Shown: piece by piece, positions 35,491 to 44,467 of the stretch
Position numbering within the stretch: the first letter of the stretch is position 1
Layout of the letters: each line of letters starts with the position of its first letter
Assembly (NCBI GenBank): GCA_944384295.1
Contig: CALWSU010000001.1
Location: 62,001 to 126,000, forward strand
Source of the DNA: an uncultured Lachnospiraceae bacterium
GTDB lineage: Bacteria; Bacillota; Clostridia; Lachnospirales; Anaerotignaceae
Reading direction: 5' to 3'
Length of the DNA: 64,000 bases
The notes under the pieces: generated by a model
Seen by the model: the letters and a program-made list of their open reading frames with translations, nothing else
Databases searched by the model: none
Told to the model about the DNA's origin: nothing
Program-made: the position numbers and the translations under genes

Positions 35491-37044
35491 ATGAAATCTA
35501 TATTCAAAAATTCAGAACATCATATTTCTACCATATTATATGATTTATGCAAAACGATTTTAGTATTTTTGATTGCGACTACTTTTGCACTTTGTTTGCA
35601 AGAAGCCGAGGTCATGAATGATAATATTTTTGGTGTATATATGTTGGCTGTTGCCATTACATCTTCTGTCACAAATGGATATGCTTGGGGCATTATCGGT
35701 TCCGTATGTGGTGTCTTTGGCGTAAATTACTTTTTTACATTTCCATATTTTGCGCTGAATTTTACACTTTCTGGTTATCCGATTACATTTGCCATTTTGT
35801 TGCTTTTATCCATTTTAACCAGTGCACTGACTGCAAAAGTAAAAAAAGCTGCATTGCTTTCTTCGATTGGACAAAGACGCGCACAAAGCTTAAATGATAT
35901 GAGTCAGTCTTTACTAAGCGCGAACAGTTTAGATGAAATTTTAGAAATTACACTCGAAAATCTCTATTTGGTCAATCAATGCAGCATTGTAGTTTATATG
36001 GGCGCTCCCACTGCCCCTGATAAAAAAGTTGCAAAATATGTTTCAGAAAAAGATGAATTGATACTGGATAGTATGTTGGAAAAACAAGTTGCACAACAAG
36101 CATATGACACTGGCAATACAACAGGACAACGTACAGAAGATGCAACACAAAATTGTTTAGGAACTTATATTCCATTTTCTAAGCAAAATAAAATTTATGG
36201 TGTTATGGGATTGCTTTTTTCCAAAAATACGTATATTGAAAGTGCAACTTTAGGATTTTGTAATGTTATGGCAACCCAAACCATACTTGCGCTTGACCGA
36301 CAAGAACTCGTAGAACAATCTCAAAAAATATTATTGGAAAAGGAAAAAGAAAAAATGCGCAGTAATTTATTGCGTGCCATTTCGCATGATTTGCGTACAC
36401 CTTTAACTTGTATTTTAGGTTCTACTGCTACCCTGCGGGACAATCACCAAAAGTTAGAAAATGATACCAGAATCCGTTTATTAAATGATATTTATCACGA
36501 TGCCGAATGGCTCATACAAATGGTAGAAAATTTGTTATCTGTTACAAAAATCAGCGGAGAAGGCACACAATTGAAAAAACAAGAGGAAGTTGTCGAAGAA
36601 GTTGTTGCAGAATCTGTCAGCAAAATACAAAAGCGGTTTCCTACTGCCGAAATTCGTGTGCGTGTACCGGATGAATTGTTGCTTTTGCCTATGGACGCTA
36701 TGTTGATTGAACAGGTTTTAATTAATCTCATGGAAAATGCCATTCGTCATTCTGACAGTCAAAAACCGATCTATCTTACGGTAAAACATCTTTGGCATCA
36801 TGTGTATTTTTCTGTATTAGATCAAGGTGTGGGCATAGAAGAAGAACGCCTACCTTATATTTTTGACGGTACGACCAGTGGAAAATCTTCCGATTCTTCG
36901 CGCGGATTGGGTATTGGTCTGCCCATTTGTAAATCTATCATCACCGCACATGGTGGCACAATATATGCAAAAAATAACGAAAATGGGGGTGCAAATTTTA
37001 CATTTGTACTGCCTGAGGAAGGAGTCGAATCATATGAACAATAA
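35491..37044 (+). CDS. KdpD-like sensor histidine kinase (short form)
   Basis: The protein has about 517 residues from ATG 35491. Four membrane segments near the start (residues 15-110) match the DUF4118 membrane block of KdpD, followed by a GAF-like region (about 130-270). The kinase has the H box AISHDLRTPLTCILG near residue 292, the N box EQVLINLMENAIRHS, and glycine boxes GVGIEEE and GLGIGLPICKS. The N-terminal KdpD and universal-stress domains are missing. It overlaps the response regulator gene by 11 bases. No kdpFABC potassium pump genes are in this window. Confidence 0.9.
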   Translation: MKSIFKNSEHHISTILYDLCKTILVFLIATTFALCLQEAEVMNDNIFGVYMLAVAITSSVTNGYAWGIIGSVCGVFGVNYFFTFPYFALNFTLSGYPITFAILLLLSILTSALTAKVKKAALLSSIGQRRAQSLNDMSQSLLSANSLDEILEITLENLYLVNQCSIVVYMGAPTAPDKKVAKYVSEKDELILDSMLEKQVAQQAYDTGNTTGQRTEDATQNCLGTYIPFSKQNKIYGVMGLLFSKNTYIESATLGFCNVMATQTILALDRQELVEQSQKILLEKEKEKMRSNLLRAISHDLRTPLTCILGSTATLRDNHQKLENDTRIRLLNDIYHDAEWLIQMVENLLSVTKISGEGTQLKKQEEVVEEVVAESVSKIQKRFPTAEIRVRVPDELLLLPMDAMLIEQVLINLMENAIRHSDSQKPIYLTVKHLWHHVYFSVLDQGVGIEEERLPYIFDGTTSGKSSDSSRGLGIGLPICKSIITAHGGTIYAKNNENGGANFTFVLPEEGVESYEQ

Positions 37045-37729
37045 AGTAAAAATCCTTGTTGTAGAAGATGAAGAAAGCATTAGCAATTTTATTTCTACTA
37101 CTTTGAAAGCAAATGAATATATTGTAGTGACTGCACGAACAGGAAAAGAAGCATTATCCATGATTCCTTCGCATTGTCCAGATGTGATACTTTTGGACTT
37201 AGGTTTGCCAGATTTAGACGGTATAGAGGTTTTACAAAAGATTCGCGAATGGTCTAATATTCCTATTGTGGTAGTATCTGCGCGTACTGAAGAAGCGGAT
37301 AAGGTATCAGCTTTGGACCTTGGTGCTGATGATTATATTGCAAAACCTTTTGGCACATCTGAGTTATTGGCGCGCATTCGTACTGCTTTGCGTCATAGTA
37401 TCAAAGGGCTACCAAATGCCGCACAAGATGTTTTTGAACTACGCGGATTAAAAATCAATTTTGATAAACGGCAAGTGACGGTAGACGGAAAAGATGTACA
37501 TTTGACGCAAATTGAATTTAAATTGGTATCGCTTTTGGCAAAAAGCGCTGGTCGTGTTCTGACTTATGATTCCATTATCACAGAACTTTGGGGACCATAT
37601 GCTGTGAAAGACAATCAGATTTTGCGTGTAAATATGGCAAATATCCGTCGCAAGCTGGAAAAGAACCCTGCACAACCGCAATATATTTTTACAGAAGTTG
37701 GTGTAGGGTACCGTATGGCAGAAGAATAA
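37034..37729 (+). CDS. KdpE-like OmpR-family response regulator
   Basis: The protein has 231 residues from ATG 37034, behind GAAGGAG. The receiver domain has the acidic pair near residue 11 (VVEDEES), phospho-acceptor Asp in ILLDLGLPDLDG, Thr/Ser in VVSARTEE and Lys in YIAKPFG. The winged-helix domain (VHLTQIEFKLVSLLAKSAGRVLTYDSII...WG and the ending VGVGYRMAE) is of the OmpR type and closest in style to KdpE. It pairs with the kinase just upstream. Its stop codon lies at the first bases of repeat copy 3. Confidence 0.92.
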   Translation: MNNKVKILVVEDEESISNFISTTLKANEYIVVTARTGKEALSMIPSHCPDVILLDLGLPDLDGIEVLQKIREWSNIPIVVVSARTEEADKVSALDLGADDYIAKPFGTSELLARIRTALRHSIKGLPNAAQDVFELRGLKINFDKRQVTVDGKDVHLTQIEFKLVSLLAKSAGRVLTYDSIITELWGPYAVKDNQILRVNMANIRRKLEKNPAQPQYIFTEVGVGYRMAEE

Positions 37730-37942
37730 AGCCAAAGTTCCATCGGCTAAAAAGCCTTGAAACTTCGGCTTTTCCTCGTCGGAAATAAATTCCGACTGCG
37801 GATTAAATTTGGGAACTACACACCGCAAAGAAGTGCGGACAGCCATTTATGGCTGGCGTTTGCGCAGCAGACGTGTTGACAATTGTTCCCCAAACCCTTC
37901 CGCGTTCTTGAAAAAAGTAAAAAATGTATTTTTTTACAGTCT
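37727..37942 (+). repeat. Multi-hairpin intergenic repeat, copy 3 (5'-truncated)
   Basis: Copy 3 lacks the first two hairpins but keeps the rest, including the extra three-hairpin block of copy 2. Alignment to copies 1 and 2 begins at TAAAGC, whose TAA is the stop codon of the response regulator gene. The third small hairpin reads CGTTTGC/GCAGACG, which keeps pairing although both arms changed relative to copy 2. Confidence 0.85.
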
Positions 37943-37986
37943 AAAAGAGCCAGAAATCACAATATCAGATTTCTGGCTCTTTTTTA
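37943..37986 (+). terminator. Terminator after the response regulator and repeat copy 3
   Basis: The stem AAAAGAGCCAGAAATC/GATTTCTGGCTCTTTT is followed by a T run. The remaining 60 bases up to the gap stop codon hold only short AT-rich repeats. Confidence 0.9.
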
Positions 37987-38049
37987 TTTTTATATATTTT
38001 TATGTATTTTGATATGATTTTACATGATTTATGATTTATGCTTTATGGC

Positions 38050-39072
38050 TTATGCCTTATGATCTACTTCATACATATGTGCAACCAAATCAACTACTTT
38101 GTTGCTATAGCCCCATTCATTGTCATACCATGCAATCAGTTTGACAAAATTATCATCTAACATAATCCCTGCTTTTTCATCAAATATACAAGTATGAGAA
38201 TCGCCCAGCATATCGGAAGAAACCACTTCATCTTGAATATAGCTTACAATGCCTTTCATTTCGCCTCGAGAAGCTTCTTCGATTTTTTTACAAATTTCTT
38301 CGTATGTAGTTTTTGTTTTTAATCTGGCTGTCAAATCCACAACAGAAACATCATTTGTCGGTACGCGGAAAGACATACCTGTCATTTTCCCTTTTAATTC
38401 TGGAATGACTCTACCAACTGCTTTTGCTGCGCCAGTCGTAGAAGGAATGATATTGTTGAACACAGAACGACCTGTTCTCCAGTCGCGTCCTGCTCTGGCA
38501 TCTACCGCTTTTTGTTTTGCTGTTGCAGAATGAATGGTAGACATCAAAGCTTGTTCAATACCAAAGTTTTGATGGATAATTTTTGCCAAAGGTGCCAAGC
38601 AATTTGTAGTACAAGATGCATTTGATACAATGTCCATATCTGGTTGATATGTGGTATGGTTAACCCCCATAACAAATGTGGGCATAATATCATCTTTTGA
38701 GGGTGCTGTCAAAATCACTTTTTTGGCACCGCCAATTTTATGTAATGCCGCTTTTTCCATGGTATTAAATGCGCCAGTAGATTCTATGATATATTCTGCG
38801 CCACAGTCCGCCCAACGAATCAATCCAGCATCACTTTCACTAAAAACATGAATGTGTTCTCCATTGATAATCAATTCATTTTCACCAATTTCAATATCTC
38901 CCTGAAAACGCCCAAAAATACTGTCATACTTCAGTTGATATACCATGTATTCTAAATCTGCATTACGCAGATTGATGCCGCACAATTGAAATTGATCTTT
39001 TCTTTGCATCAATACACGAAATACCACACGACCGATACGACCAAAACCGTTAATGCCTACTTTAATTGCCAT
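38050..39072 (-). CDS. gap: Glyceraldehyde-3-phosphate dehydrogenase
   Basis: The protein has 340 residues. It carries the Rossmann motif GINGFGRIGR, the active-site SNASCTTNCLAP with the catalytic Cys near 152, and the C-terminal WYDNEWGYSNKV. It oxidises glyceraldehyde 3-phosphate in glycolysis. Unusually, the residue after Asn34, normally an Asp that binds the adenosine ribose of NAD, is Leu (NLRNADLEY), with an Arg next to it, which may alter cofactor choice. GGAAGG precedes the start and a -10 TACAAT lies at 39119-39124. It is transcribed alone, not with pgk or tpi. Confidence 0.95.
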   Translation of the reverse strand: MAIKVGINGFGRIGRVVFRVLMQRKDQFQLCGINLRNADLEYMVYQLKYDSIFGRFQGDIEIGENELIINGEHIHVFSESDAGLIRWADCGAEYIIESTGAFNTMEKAALHKIGGAKKVILTAPSKDDIMPTFVMGVNHTTYQPDMDIVSNASCTTNCLAPLAKIIHQNFGIEQALMSTIHSATAKQKAVDARAGRDWRTGRSVFNNIIPSTTGAAKAVGRVIPELKGKMTGMSFRVPTNDVSVVDLTARLKTKTTYEEICKKIEEASRGEMKGIVSYIQDEVVSSDMLGDSHTCIFDEKAGIMLDDNFVKLIAWYDNEWGYSNKVVDLVAHMYEVDHKA

Positions 39073-39328
39073 GGTATGCCTTCCTTTCTGGTTGTAAAAG
39101 ATTTCCTACGACGCCTATATTGTAACACACTGAAAAGAAAAGTCATCCTTTTTGGAGCAAGTTTTTTGATTTCGGAAGTATACCCATATTTGGGACACTT
39201 TGCGTCCCATTCATTTATTTATATTAGACATTTTTTGTCCCACATGCACCTGTACAATTTCCACAATTATTTTCGCATACAACATACAATTTTTTATCTG
39301 CCATATCAAAAACATAACACACAAAAAA

Positions 39329-39362
39329 TACACCTTATGTAGATTTGTCCACATAAGGTGTA
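39329..39362 (-). terminator. Terminator of hom
   Basis: The stem TACACCTTATGT/ACATAAGGTGTA is followed by a T run on the minus strand. The other bases between gap and this site show no gene. Confidence 0.85.
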
Positions 39363-39373
39363 TGCACTTTACT

Positions 39374-40669
39374 TTATACTTCTTTATGATATACACGAAT
39401 GATAGAGGATACCTTCTTGACCATAGACATGGTAGAAATGACAGTCATAGAATCCATAAATTGTTTTTCTGCCACGTCATATGTTACAATTACGACTTCA
39501 GCAGTATCATCCTCTTTTGCTTTTTGTACCAACATAGAAATGCTGACATTATTACTACCAAATACACCAGCTAATGCAGCCAATGTCCCCGCACGATCTT
39601 CTAATTTCATGCGAATAAAATAACTTGTTTTGGTATCTGCCATTTGTTTGATAGGCACTTGTTGGAAGCAAGAACAACCGATACGCCCTGTACAATGATA
39701 CTGCATATTTCTTGCAATATCCATCAAATCCCCTACAACAGCTGAACCAGTAGGCAATGAGCCAGCACCTCTGCCATAAAACATAACATCGTCTACTGCA
39801 TCGCCATGCAAAAAGACAGCATTAAATGAATCTTTGATTGCAGATAACGGATGATCACTTGGAATCATGGTGGGATGTACACGCACTTCAATACCTTCTG
39901 TGGTACGTTTGGCAATGCCTAATAATTTTATTTCATAACCCAATTCATGTGCATAGCGAATATCTTTTGCTGTAATTTTTGAAATGCCTTCTGTATATAC
40001 ATCTTGGAAAATAACTGGAGTATGGAAAGCAATCGATGCCATAATTGCCAATTTACGCCCTGCATCATGCCCTTCCACATCTGCTGTGGGGTCTGCTTCT
40101 GCATAACCTAAATCTTGCGCCAATTTCAAAGCCTCGTCAAAGTCCATACCTTCTTCAGACATTTTGGTCAATATAAAATTGGTGGTACCATTGATAATAC
40201 CCATTACTTCTGTAATATCATTCCCCAATAAGCATTGTTTCATAGGGCGAATAATGGGCACACCACCTGCTACTGCTGCTTCAAACAATAAATCACAGCC
40301 ATATTTTTTTGCATCTTCTAACAGCTCATGTCCATGTGTTGCCATCAAATCTTTATTTGCTGTTACAATATGTTTTCCTTTTGCTAAAGCTTCTTTGATA
40401 TAAGTGCGTGCTGGTTCAATACCACCCATGACTTCTACCACAATTTCGATACTGTCATCAGAAAGAACTTCCTGCCATTGATCGGTTAACAGTTCTGGTG
40501 CAATACGATCTGCATATTTTGCTTTATTGCGTACTAAGACTTTTGCAACTTCTAATACACAACCGATTTTATCCGGCATATGATCCCGTTGCTTTTGTAA
40601 AATCTCATAAACGCCGCTGCCGACTGTACCCATACCCAACAACGCCACTTTTTTGATACATTCTGCCAT
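39374..40669 (-). CDS. hom: Homoserine dehydrogenase with ACT domain
   Basis: I start at ATG 40669 behind AGGAGG, giving 431 residues. The N-terminal Rossmann motif is VALLGMGTVGSGVYEIL. Core motifs ANKDLMATHG and AAVAGGVPIIRP, and the GTTNFILTKMSEEGMDFDEAL...GYAEADPTADVEGHDAGRKLAIMAS region, identify the catalytic domain. The C-terminal 80 residues (YFIRMKLEDRAGTLAALAGVFG) form an ACT domain, usually for feedback by threonine. The enzyme supplies homoserine for threonine and methionine. Confidence 0.96.
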   Translation of the reverse strand: MAECIKKVALLGMGTVGSGVYEILQKQRDHMPDKIGCVLEVAKVLVRNKAKYADRIAPELLTDQWQEVLSDDSIEIVVEVMGGIEPARTYIKEALAKGKHIVTANKDLMATHGHELLEDAKKYGCDLLFEAAVAGGVPIIRPMKQCLLGNDITEVMGIINGTTNFILTKMSEEGMDFDEALKLAQDLGYAEADPTADVEGHDAGRKLAIMASIAFHTPVIFQDVYTEGISKITAKDIRYAHELGYEIKLLGIAKRTTEGIEVRVHPTMIPSDHPLSAIKDSFNAVFLHGDAVDDVMFYGRGAGSLPTGSAVVGDLMDIARNMQYHCTGRIGCSCFQQVPIKQMADTKTSYFIRMKLEDRAGTLAALAGVFGSNNVSISMLVQKAKEDDTAEVVIVTYDVAEKQFMDSMTVISTMSMVKKVSSIIRVYHKEV

Positions 40670-40876
40670 GTCTTGATCCTCCTGCATTTTGTGCATATCC
40701 TTTGGTTCTATTTCCCTTTATTTGTTTTCTGACCACCATACAATCCCATCTATTGTATACAGTCTAATACAAAAAAACCATCATACAAAATCAACCTATG
40801 TATACCAACAGACAAAACGGACACTTTTCGTTCAGACTGTTATGCGTTATTTCGCATACGATACGTTGATATGAAG

Positions 40877-40904
40877 ATTTTACCACGATTTGGTAGGTTG
40901 TCAA
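40877..40904 (-). promoter_or_regulatory. Promoter of hom
   Basis: On the minus strand TTGACA (40899-40904) and TAAAAT (40877-40882) are spaced by 16 bases. The leader of about 200 bases has one imperfect hairpin near 40820-40850 but no T-box or riboswitch core that I could recognise. Confidence 0.65.
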
Positions 40905-41005
40905 CCGTTTTTGTCTTTTTTATAGAAACATTTATCCATCATACAAATACACATTCATTTTTGATAAAATTTTCGTCAGTTTTACCTGTCCAACATTTTT
41001 GAAAT

Positions 41006-41051
41006 AAAAAAAGTGTTGTATGACAAATATATTTGTATACAACACTTTTTT
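41006..41051 (-). terminator. Terminator of glmS
   Basis: A long stem AAAAGTGTTGTAT/ATACAACACTTTT precedes a T run on the minus strand. Confidence 0.85.
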
Positions 41052-41071
41052 CGATTCTTATAATATGATTA

Positions 41072-42895
41072 TTATTCTACTGTAACTGATTTTGCCAGAT
41101 TACGAGGCATATCCACATCGCAGCCTCTTTCTACTGCCACATAGTATGCAAAAATTTGCATTGGAATTACATTCAAAGAAGCTGTAAATGTATCATGTAC
41201 ATGTGGAATATAAATCACTTTGTCTGCTACTTCTGCAATTTCTGTATTGCCTTCTTTTGCCAAAGCAACTACATATGCACCTCTTGCTTTTACTTCTTTC
41301 ACATTGCTCACCAATTTTTCATACAATTGGTCTTGTGTTGCAATCGCAATCACCAATGTACCTTCTTCAATCAAAGAAATGGTACCATGTTTTAATTCGC
41401 CAGCAGCATATGCTTCACTATGGATATAGGAAATTTCTTTTAATTTTAAAGAACCTTCCATTGCTACTGCATAATCTATACCACGACCAATCACAAATAC
41501 ATCATTTGCATGTGCATGCGCTTTTGCCAAAGCTTTCATTTCGTCTTGCAAAGACAACAGCTTTTCAATGCAATCTGGTATTTGTTGCAATTCTTTGACA
41601 AGCATTTGCATATCTTCTTTAGAAATATGACCTCTCACTTGACCAAATTTCAAAGCCAACAAATACATCAATGCAACCTGTGTAGAATATCCCTTTGTTG
41701 TTGCAACCGCGATTTCAGGACCAGCCCATGTATATAAAACATCATCGCTTTCACGTGCAATGGAACTTCCCACTACATTGACGATAGACAAAATACGAAT
41801 GCCTTGTCTTTTTGCTTCACGCAATGCTGCCAAAGTATCTGCTGTTTCCCCAGATTGGCTGATGACAATACATACATCATTCTGATTTAGGATTGGGTTA
41901 CGATAGCGGAATTCAGATGCCAAATCCACTTCCACAGGAATTCTTGCATAACCTTCAATGACATATTTCCCTACAATCGCTGCATGCCATGCACTACCAC
42001 AAGCAATGATATGAATACGATTGATGTTTTGAATATCTTCATTTGTGTACTGAATTTGGTCTAATTGAATGTCACCATCTACAATACGAGGGCTGATTGT
42101 TGCTTGGAATGCTTTGGGCTGTTCCATGATTTCTTTCATCATAAAGTAATCATAGCCGCCTTTTTCCGCAGCAGAAATATCCCATGTGACATTATAGATT
42201 TCTTTTTGAATCTCATTTTTATCCATATCTAATATAGTCACACTGTCTTTTTTCAAAACTACAATTTCATTATCGTTCAACAAATAATAATCTTTTGTAT
42301 ATTCCAACAAAGCTGGAATATCAGATGCAATGAAATTTTCGCCTTTGCCTAAACCAACCAACATAGGACTATCTTTTCTAACTGCTACAATTTCATCAGG
42401 TTTTTCGTTGCACAAAATGCCCAATGCATAAGAACCTCTGATTTTTCCAATCACCTGAATCAAAGTATCTACCATATCGCCGTTATAGCAAGAATCAAAG
42501 AGTTGTGCAACGACTTCTGTATCTGTTTCAGAAGCGAATACATAACCTTTTTCTTCTAATTCTGCTTTCAACTGTAAATAGTTTTCAATGATACCATTAT
42601 GTACAACTGAAATTCTTCCATTCATACTAGTATGAGGATGAGAATTGACATCACTCGGTGCGCCATGTGTTGCCCATCTGGTATGACCAATCCCAACCAT
42701 ACCTTTTACGCCGCCTTGTTGCTGTACTTTTTGATCCAAATCTGCCAAACGACCTTTTGTTTTGACAACATGAATCCCATCTCCAAATACTGCGATACCT
42801 GCAGAATCATATCCTCTATACTCTAATTTTTTCAAACCTTTAATCAAAATAGGTGCTGCCTCATTTTGACCAATATATCCAACAATACCACACAT
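41072..42895 (-). CDS. glmS: Glucosamine--fructose-6-phosphate aminotransferase
   Basis: The protein has 607 residues. It makes glucosamine 6-phosphate from fructose 6-phosphate and glutamine, the first step to cell-wall amino sugars. The N-terminal nucleophile Cys2 (MCGIVGYIG), GHTRWATHG and EVVAQLFD mark the glutaminase domain. Two SIS domains follow (IIACGSAWHAAIVGKY near 292 and FVIGRGIDYAVAMEGSLKLKEISYIHSEAYAAGELKHG near 460). The end DMPRNLAKSVTVE is conserved. A self-cleaving glmS ribozyme lies in its leader. Confidence 0.98.
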   Translation of the reverse strand: MCGIVGYIGQNEAAPILIKGLKKLEYRGYDSAGIAVFGDGIHVVKTKGRLADLDQKVQQQGGVKGMVGIGHTRWATHGAPSDVNSHPHTSMNGRISVVHNGIIENYLQLKAELEEKGYVFASETDTEVVAQLFDSCYNGDMVDTLIQVIGKIRGSYALGILCNEKPDEIVAVRKDSPMLVGLGKGENFIASDIPALLEYTKDYYLLNDNEIVVLKKDSVTILDMDKNEIQKEIYNVTWDISAAEKGGYDYFMMKEIMEQPKAFQATISPRIVDGDIQLDQIQYTNEDIQNINRIHIIACGSAWHAAIVGKYVIEGYARIPVEVDLASEFRYRNPILNQNDVCIVISQSGETADTLAALREAKRQGIRILSIVNVVGSSIARESDDVLYTWAGPEIAVATTKGYSTQVALMYLLALKFGQVRGHISKEDMQMLVKELQQIPDCIEKLLSLQDEMKALAKAHAHANDVFVIGRGIDYAVAMEGSLKLKEISYIHSEAYAAGELKHGTISLIEEGTLVIAIATQDQLYEKLVSNVKEVKARGAYVVALAKEGNTEIAEVADKVIYIPHVHDTFTASLNVIPMQIFAYYVAVERGCDVDMPRNLAKSVTVE

Positions 42896-42929
42896 ATTTA
42901 TTCTTCCTCCATTAATTTTTTATTAGCAC

Positions 42930-43070
42930 GTTATCTTTCTTTTGTGCAAAGGATTTCTTCTTTGTTTTGTAAAAGACCTGCGTCCCTGTGCTAAAGGGCG
43001 GGAAGCATCCGCCGAAAAAATTCGATCACTTCCACCTCGTCAACCACATCTGCGCTGTGGCTCTGGCGCT
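42930..43070 (-). ncRNA. glmS ribozyme (glucosamine-6-phosphate-activated)
   Basis: The transcribed strand reads AGCGCCAGAGCC near its start, then GTTGACGAGGT, a TTTCGGCGGATGCTTCCCG block and a downstream AAGACCTG-type hairpin, in the order of the known glmS ribozyme. The cleavage site should be between A43070 and G43069. It lies 35-170 bases upstream of glmS, as expected, and lowers glmS expression when glucosamine 6-phosphate is high. Confidence 0.93.
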
Positions 43071-43156
43071 TTTTGATTTTATAATTTGATTTTTATAGAC
43101 TCCTTTCTGTTTTACTCTGCGCAGAAGGCATATTATCGCAAGATAACATTGAATGC

Positions 43157-43185
43157 ATTATACCATGAATCCAACAGGCGGTAAA
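43157..43185 (-). promoter_or_regulatory. Promoter of glmS
   Basis: On the minus strand TTTACC (43180-43185) and TATAAT (43157-43162) are spaced by 17 bases, upstream of the ribozyme. Confidence 0.7.
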
Positions 43186-43283
43186 GCAAAATTTTCACTT
43201 TCTACCGTTTCTCTACTTTGCAAATGTTATATTTCTATTTTATGCATGATTTTTTGATTTTTGCCATATACCAACCCACAACG

Positions 43284-43328
43284 AAGAAGTCAGGCATTTC
43301 TGGAAATTCCAAAACACCTGACTTCTTA
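43284..43328 (-). terminator. Terminator of the NlpC/P60 gene
   Basis: The stem AAGAAGTCAGG/CCTGACTTCTT lies just after the stop codon of the NlpC/P60 gene. The T run is short. Confidence 0.7.
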
Positions 43329-43357
43329 TTTTTTGATATAGTTTTTATAAGAATCGT

Positions 43358-44152
43358 TTAGCGAATCACACGTCTTGCAGTTACATATGTATTAGCACTA
43401 TAGCCACTGTTCAAAGGTGTTACTGTAACACCATAAGCAGCGCCGTCTGTGGAATGAATATAATTGCCATCACCCATATAAATGCCTACATGACTAATGC
43501 GACTATTTCCACCACTATTGAAGAATACCAAATCCCCTGCTTGCAATTGGCTTTTTGCAACTTCTACGCCATTGCTTGCCATGCTTGCAGAACTTCTATT
43601 GACACTGATACCAAAATCACGTAATACCGCATATACAAAACCAGAACAATCTACACCACTTCTCAGGTTTGTCCCACCCCAAACATATGGTGTACCAATA
43701 AACTGTGATGCATAAGAAACAATTTCTGCGCCCTTGCTTGCGGAAGCAGAAGCAGCACGAGACATTTCGTCTGCACTACGTAAAGAAACATATTCTGCAC
43801 TCACATATCCCTTTACACCATCATCTGTGATAATTCTTACCCATTCCGGACCAACACGATCTACTGTTGCAACAGTGCCATAGGGCAATACTTTCAGGAT
43901 ATGAGAAATCAAAGATGCTTCCTTGCGCAAATTCAAACCGCTGGGTGCAGTCACAACTGCATATTGTGTTTCAGAAGCTGCCATTGTAAGATTTGGGTCT
44001 GTATTTTCTGTAAAATCTGCAACCACTGCTACAGTACTACCTTCTGTCAAAGATGTTGCTTGTTCCAAATCTGCCGCAAATACGGCGCTGCTTCCCATTA
44101 CTGCACACATTGCTGTCACACAAATCTGACGCATTGTTTTTGATATCAACAT
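43358..44152 (-). CDS. Secreted NlpC/P60 endopeptidase with SH3 domain
   Basis: I start at ATG 44152 behind GGAGG (264 residues). A signal peptide (ISKTMRQICVTAMCAVMGSSAVFAA) is followed by a bacterial SH3 domain (about 70-125; SGLNLRKEASLISHILKVLPYGTVATV) and a C-terminal NlpC/P60 domain with catalytic Cys in GVDCSGFVYAV, His in SRISHVGIYMG and the third residue His in NYIHST. The family cuts peptide stems of peptidoglycan. It is a single gene with a near-consensus promoter. Confidence 0.95.
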   Translation of the reverse strand: MLISKTMRQICVTAMCAVMGSSAVFAADLEQATSLTEGSTVAVVADFTENTDPNLTMAASETQYAVVTAPSGLNLRKEASLISHILKVLPYGTVATVDRVGPEWVRIITDDGVKGYVSAEYVSLRSADEMSRAASASASKGAEIVSYASQFIGTPYVWGGTNLRSGVDCSGFVYAVLRDFGISVNRSSASMASNGVEVAKSQLQAGDLVFFNSGGNSRISHVGIYMGDGNYIHSTDGAAYGVTVTPLNSGYSANTYVTARRVIR

Positions 44153-44218
44153 GAAATTGTCCTCCAAATTTCCTATTTTTTATATTTTTATTTCATTTAT
44201 TACGAAATTGTTAAGATT

Positions 44219-44247
44219 AGTATACGAAAGTTTTATGGTATTGTCAA
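44219..44247 (-). promoter_or_regulatory. Promoter of the NlpC/P60 gene
   Basis: On the minus strand TTGACA (44242-44247) and TATACT (44219-44224) are spaced by 17 bases, near consensus. Confidence 0.85.
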
Positions 44248-44345
44248 TAAAATATAAGAAAAATGTAGGATTAAAATTTTCATTTATTTTCTAATCGTCG
44301 CATATATTATATGTTTATCACTGAAATCAAACAAAACGCAACAAA

Positions 44346-44382
44346 AAAGTCAGAAATCCTTTTTCCTAAAATTTCTGACTTT
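44346..44382 (-). terminator. Terminator of the DUF2156/GNAT operon
   Basis: The stem AAAGTCAGAAAT/ATTTCTGACTTT is followed by a T run on the minus strand, 85 bases after the stop of the DUF2156 gene. Confidence 0.75.
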
Positions 44383-44467
44383 ACAAAATCTAGTATCACA
44401 AATATGCAACCAATCCAAATGCTCAAACAAATTGGTTACTATTTCTCTATCTTCAAAAATTACAAAA

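Noticed and set aside
40670..40876. T-box or amino-acid riboswitch in the hom leader
   Set aside because: No T-box core sequence and no terminator hairpin before the gene were found; only one imperfect stem.
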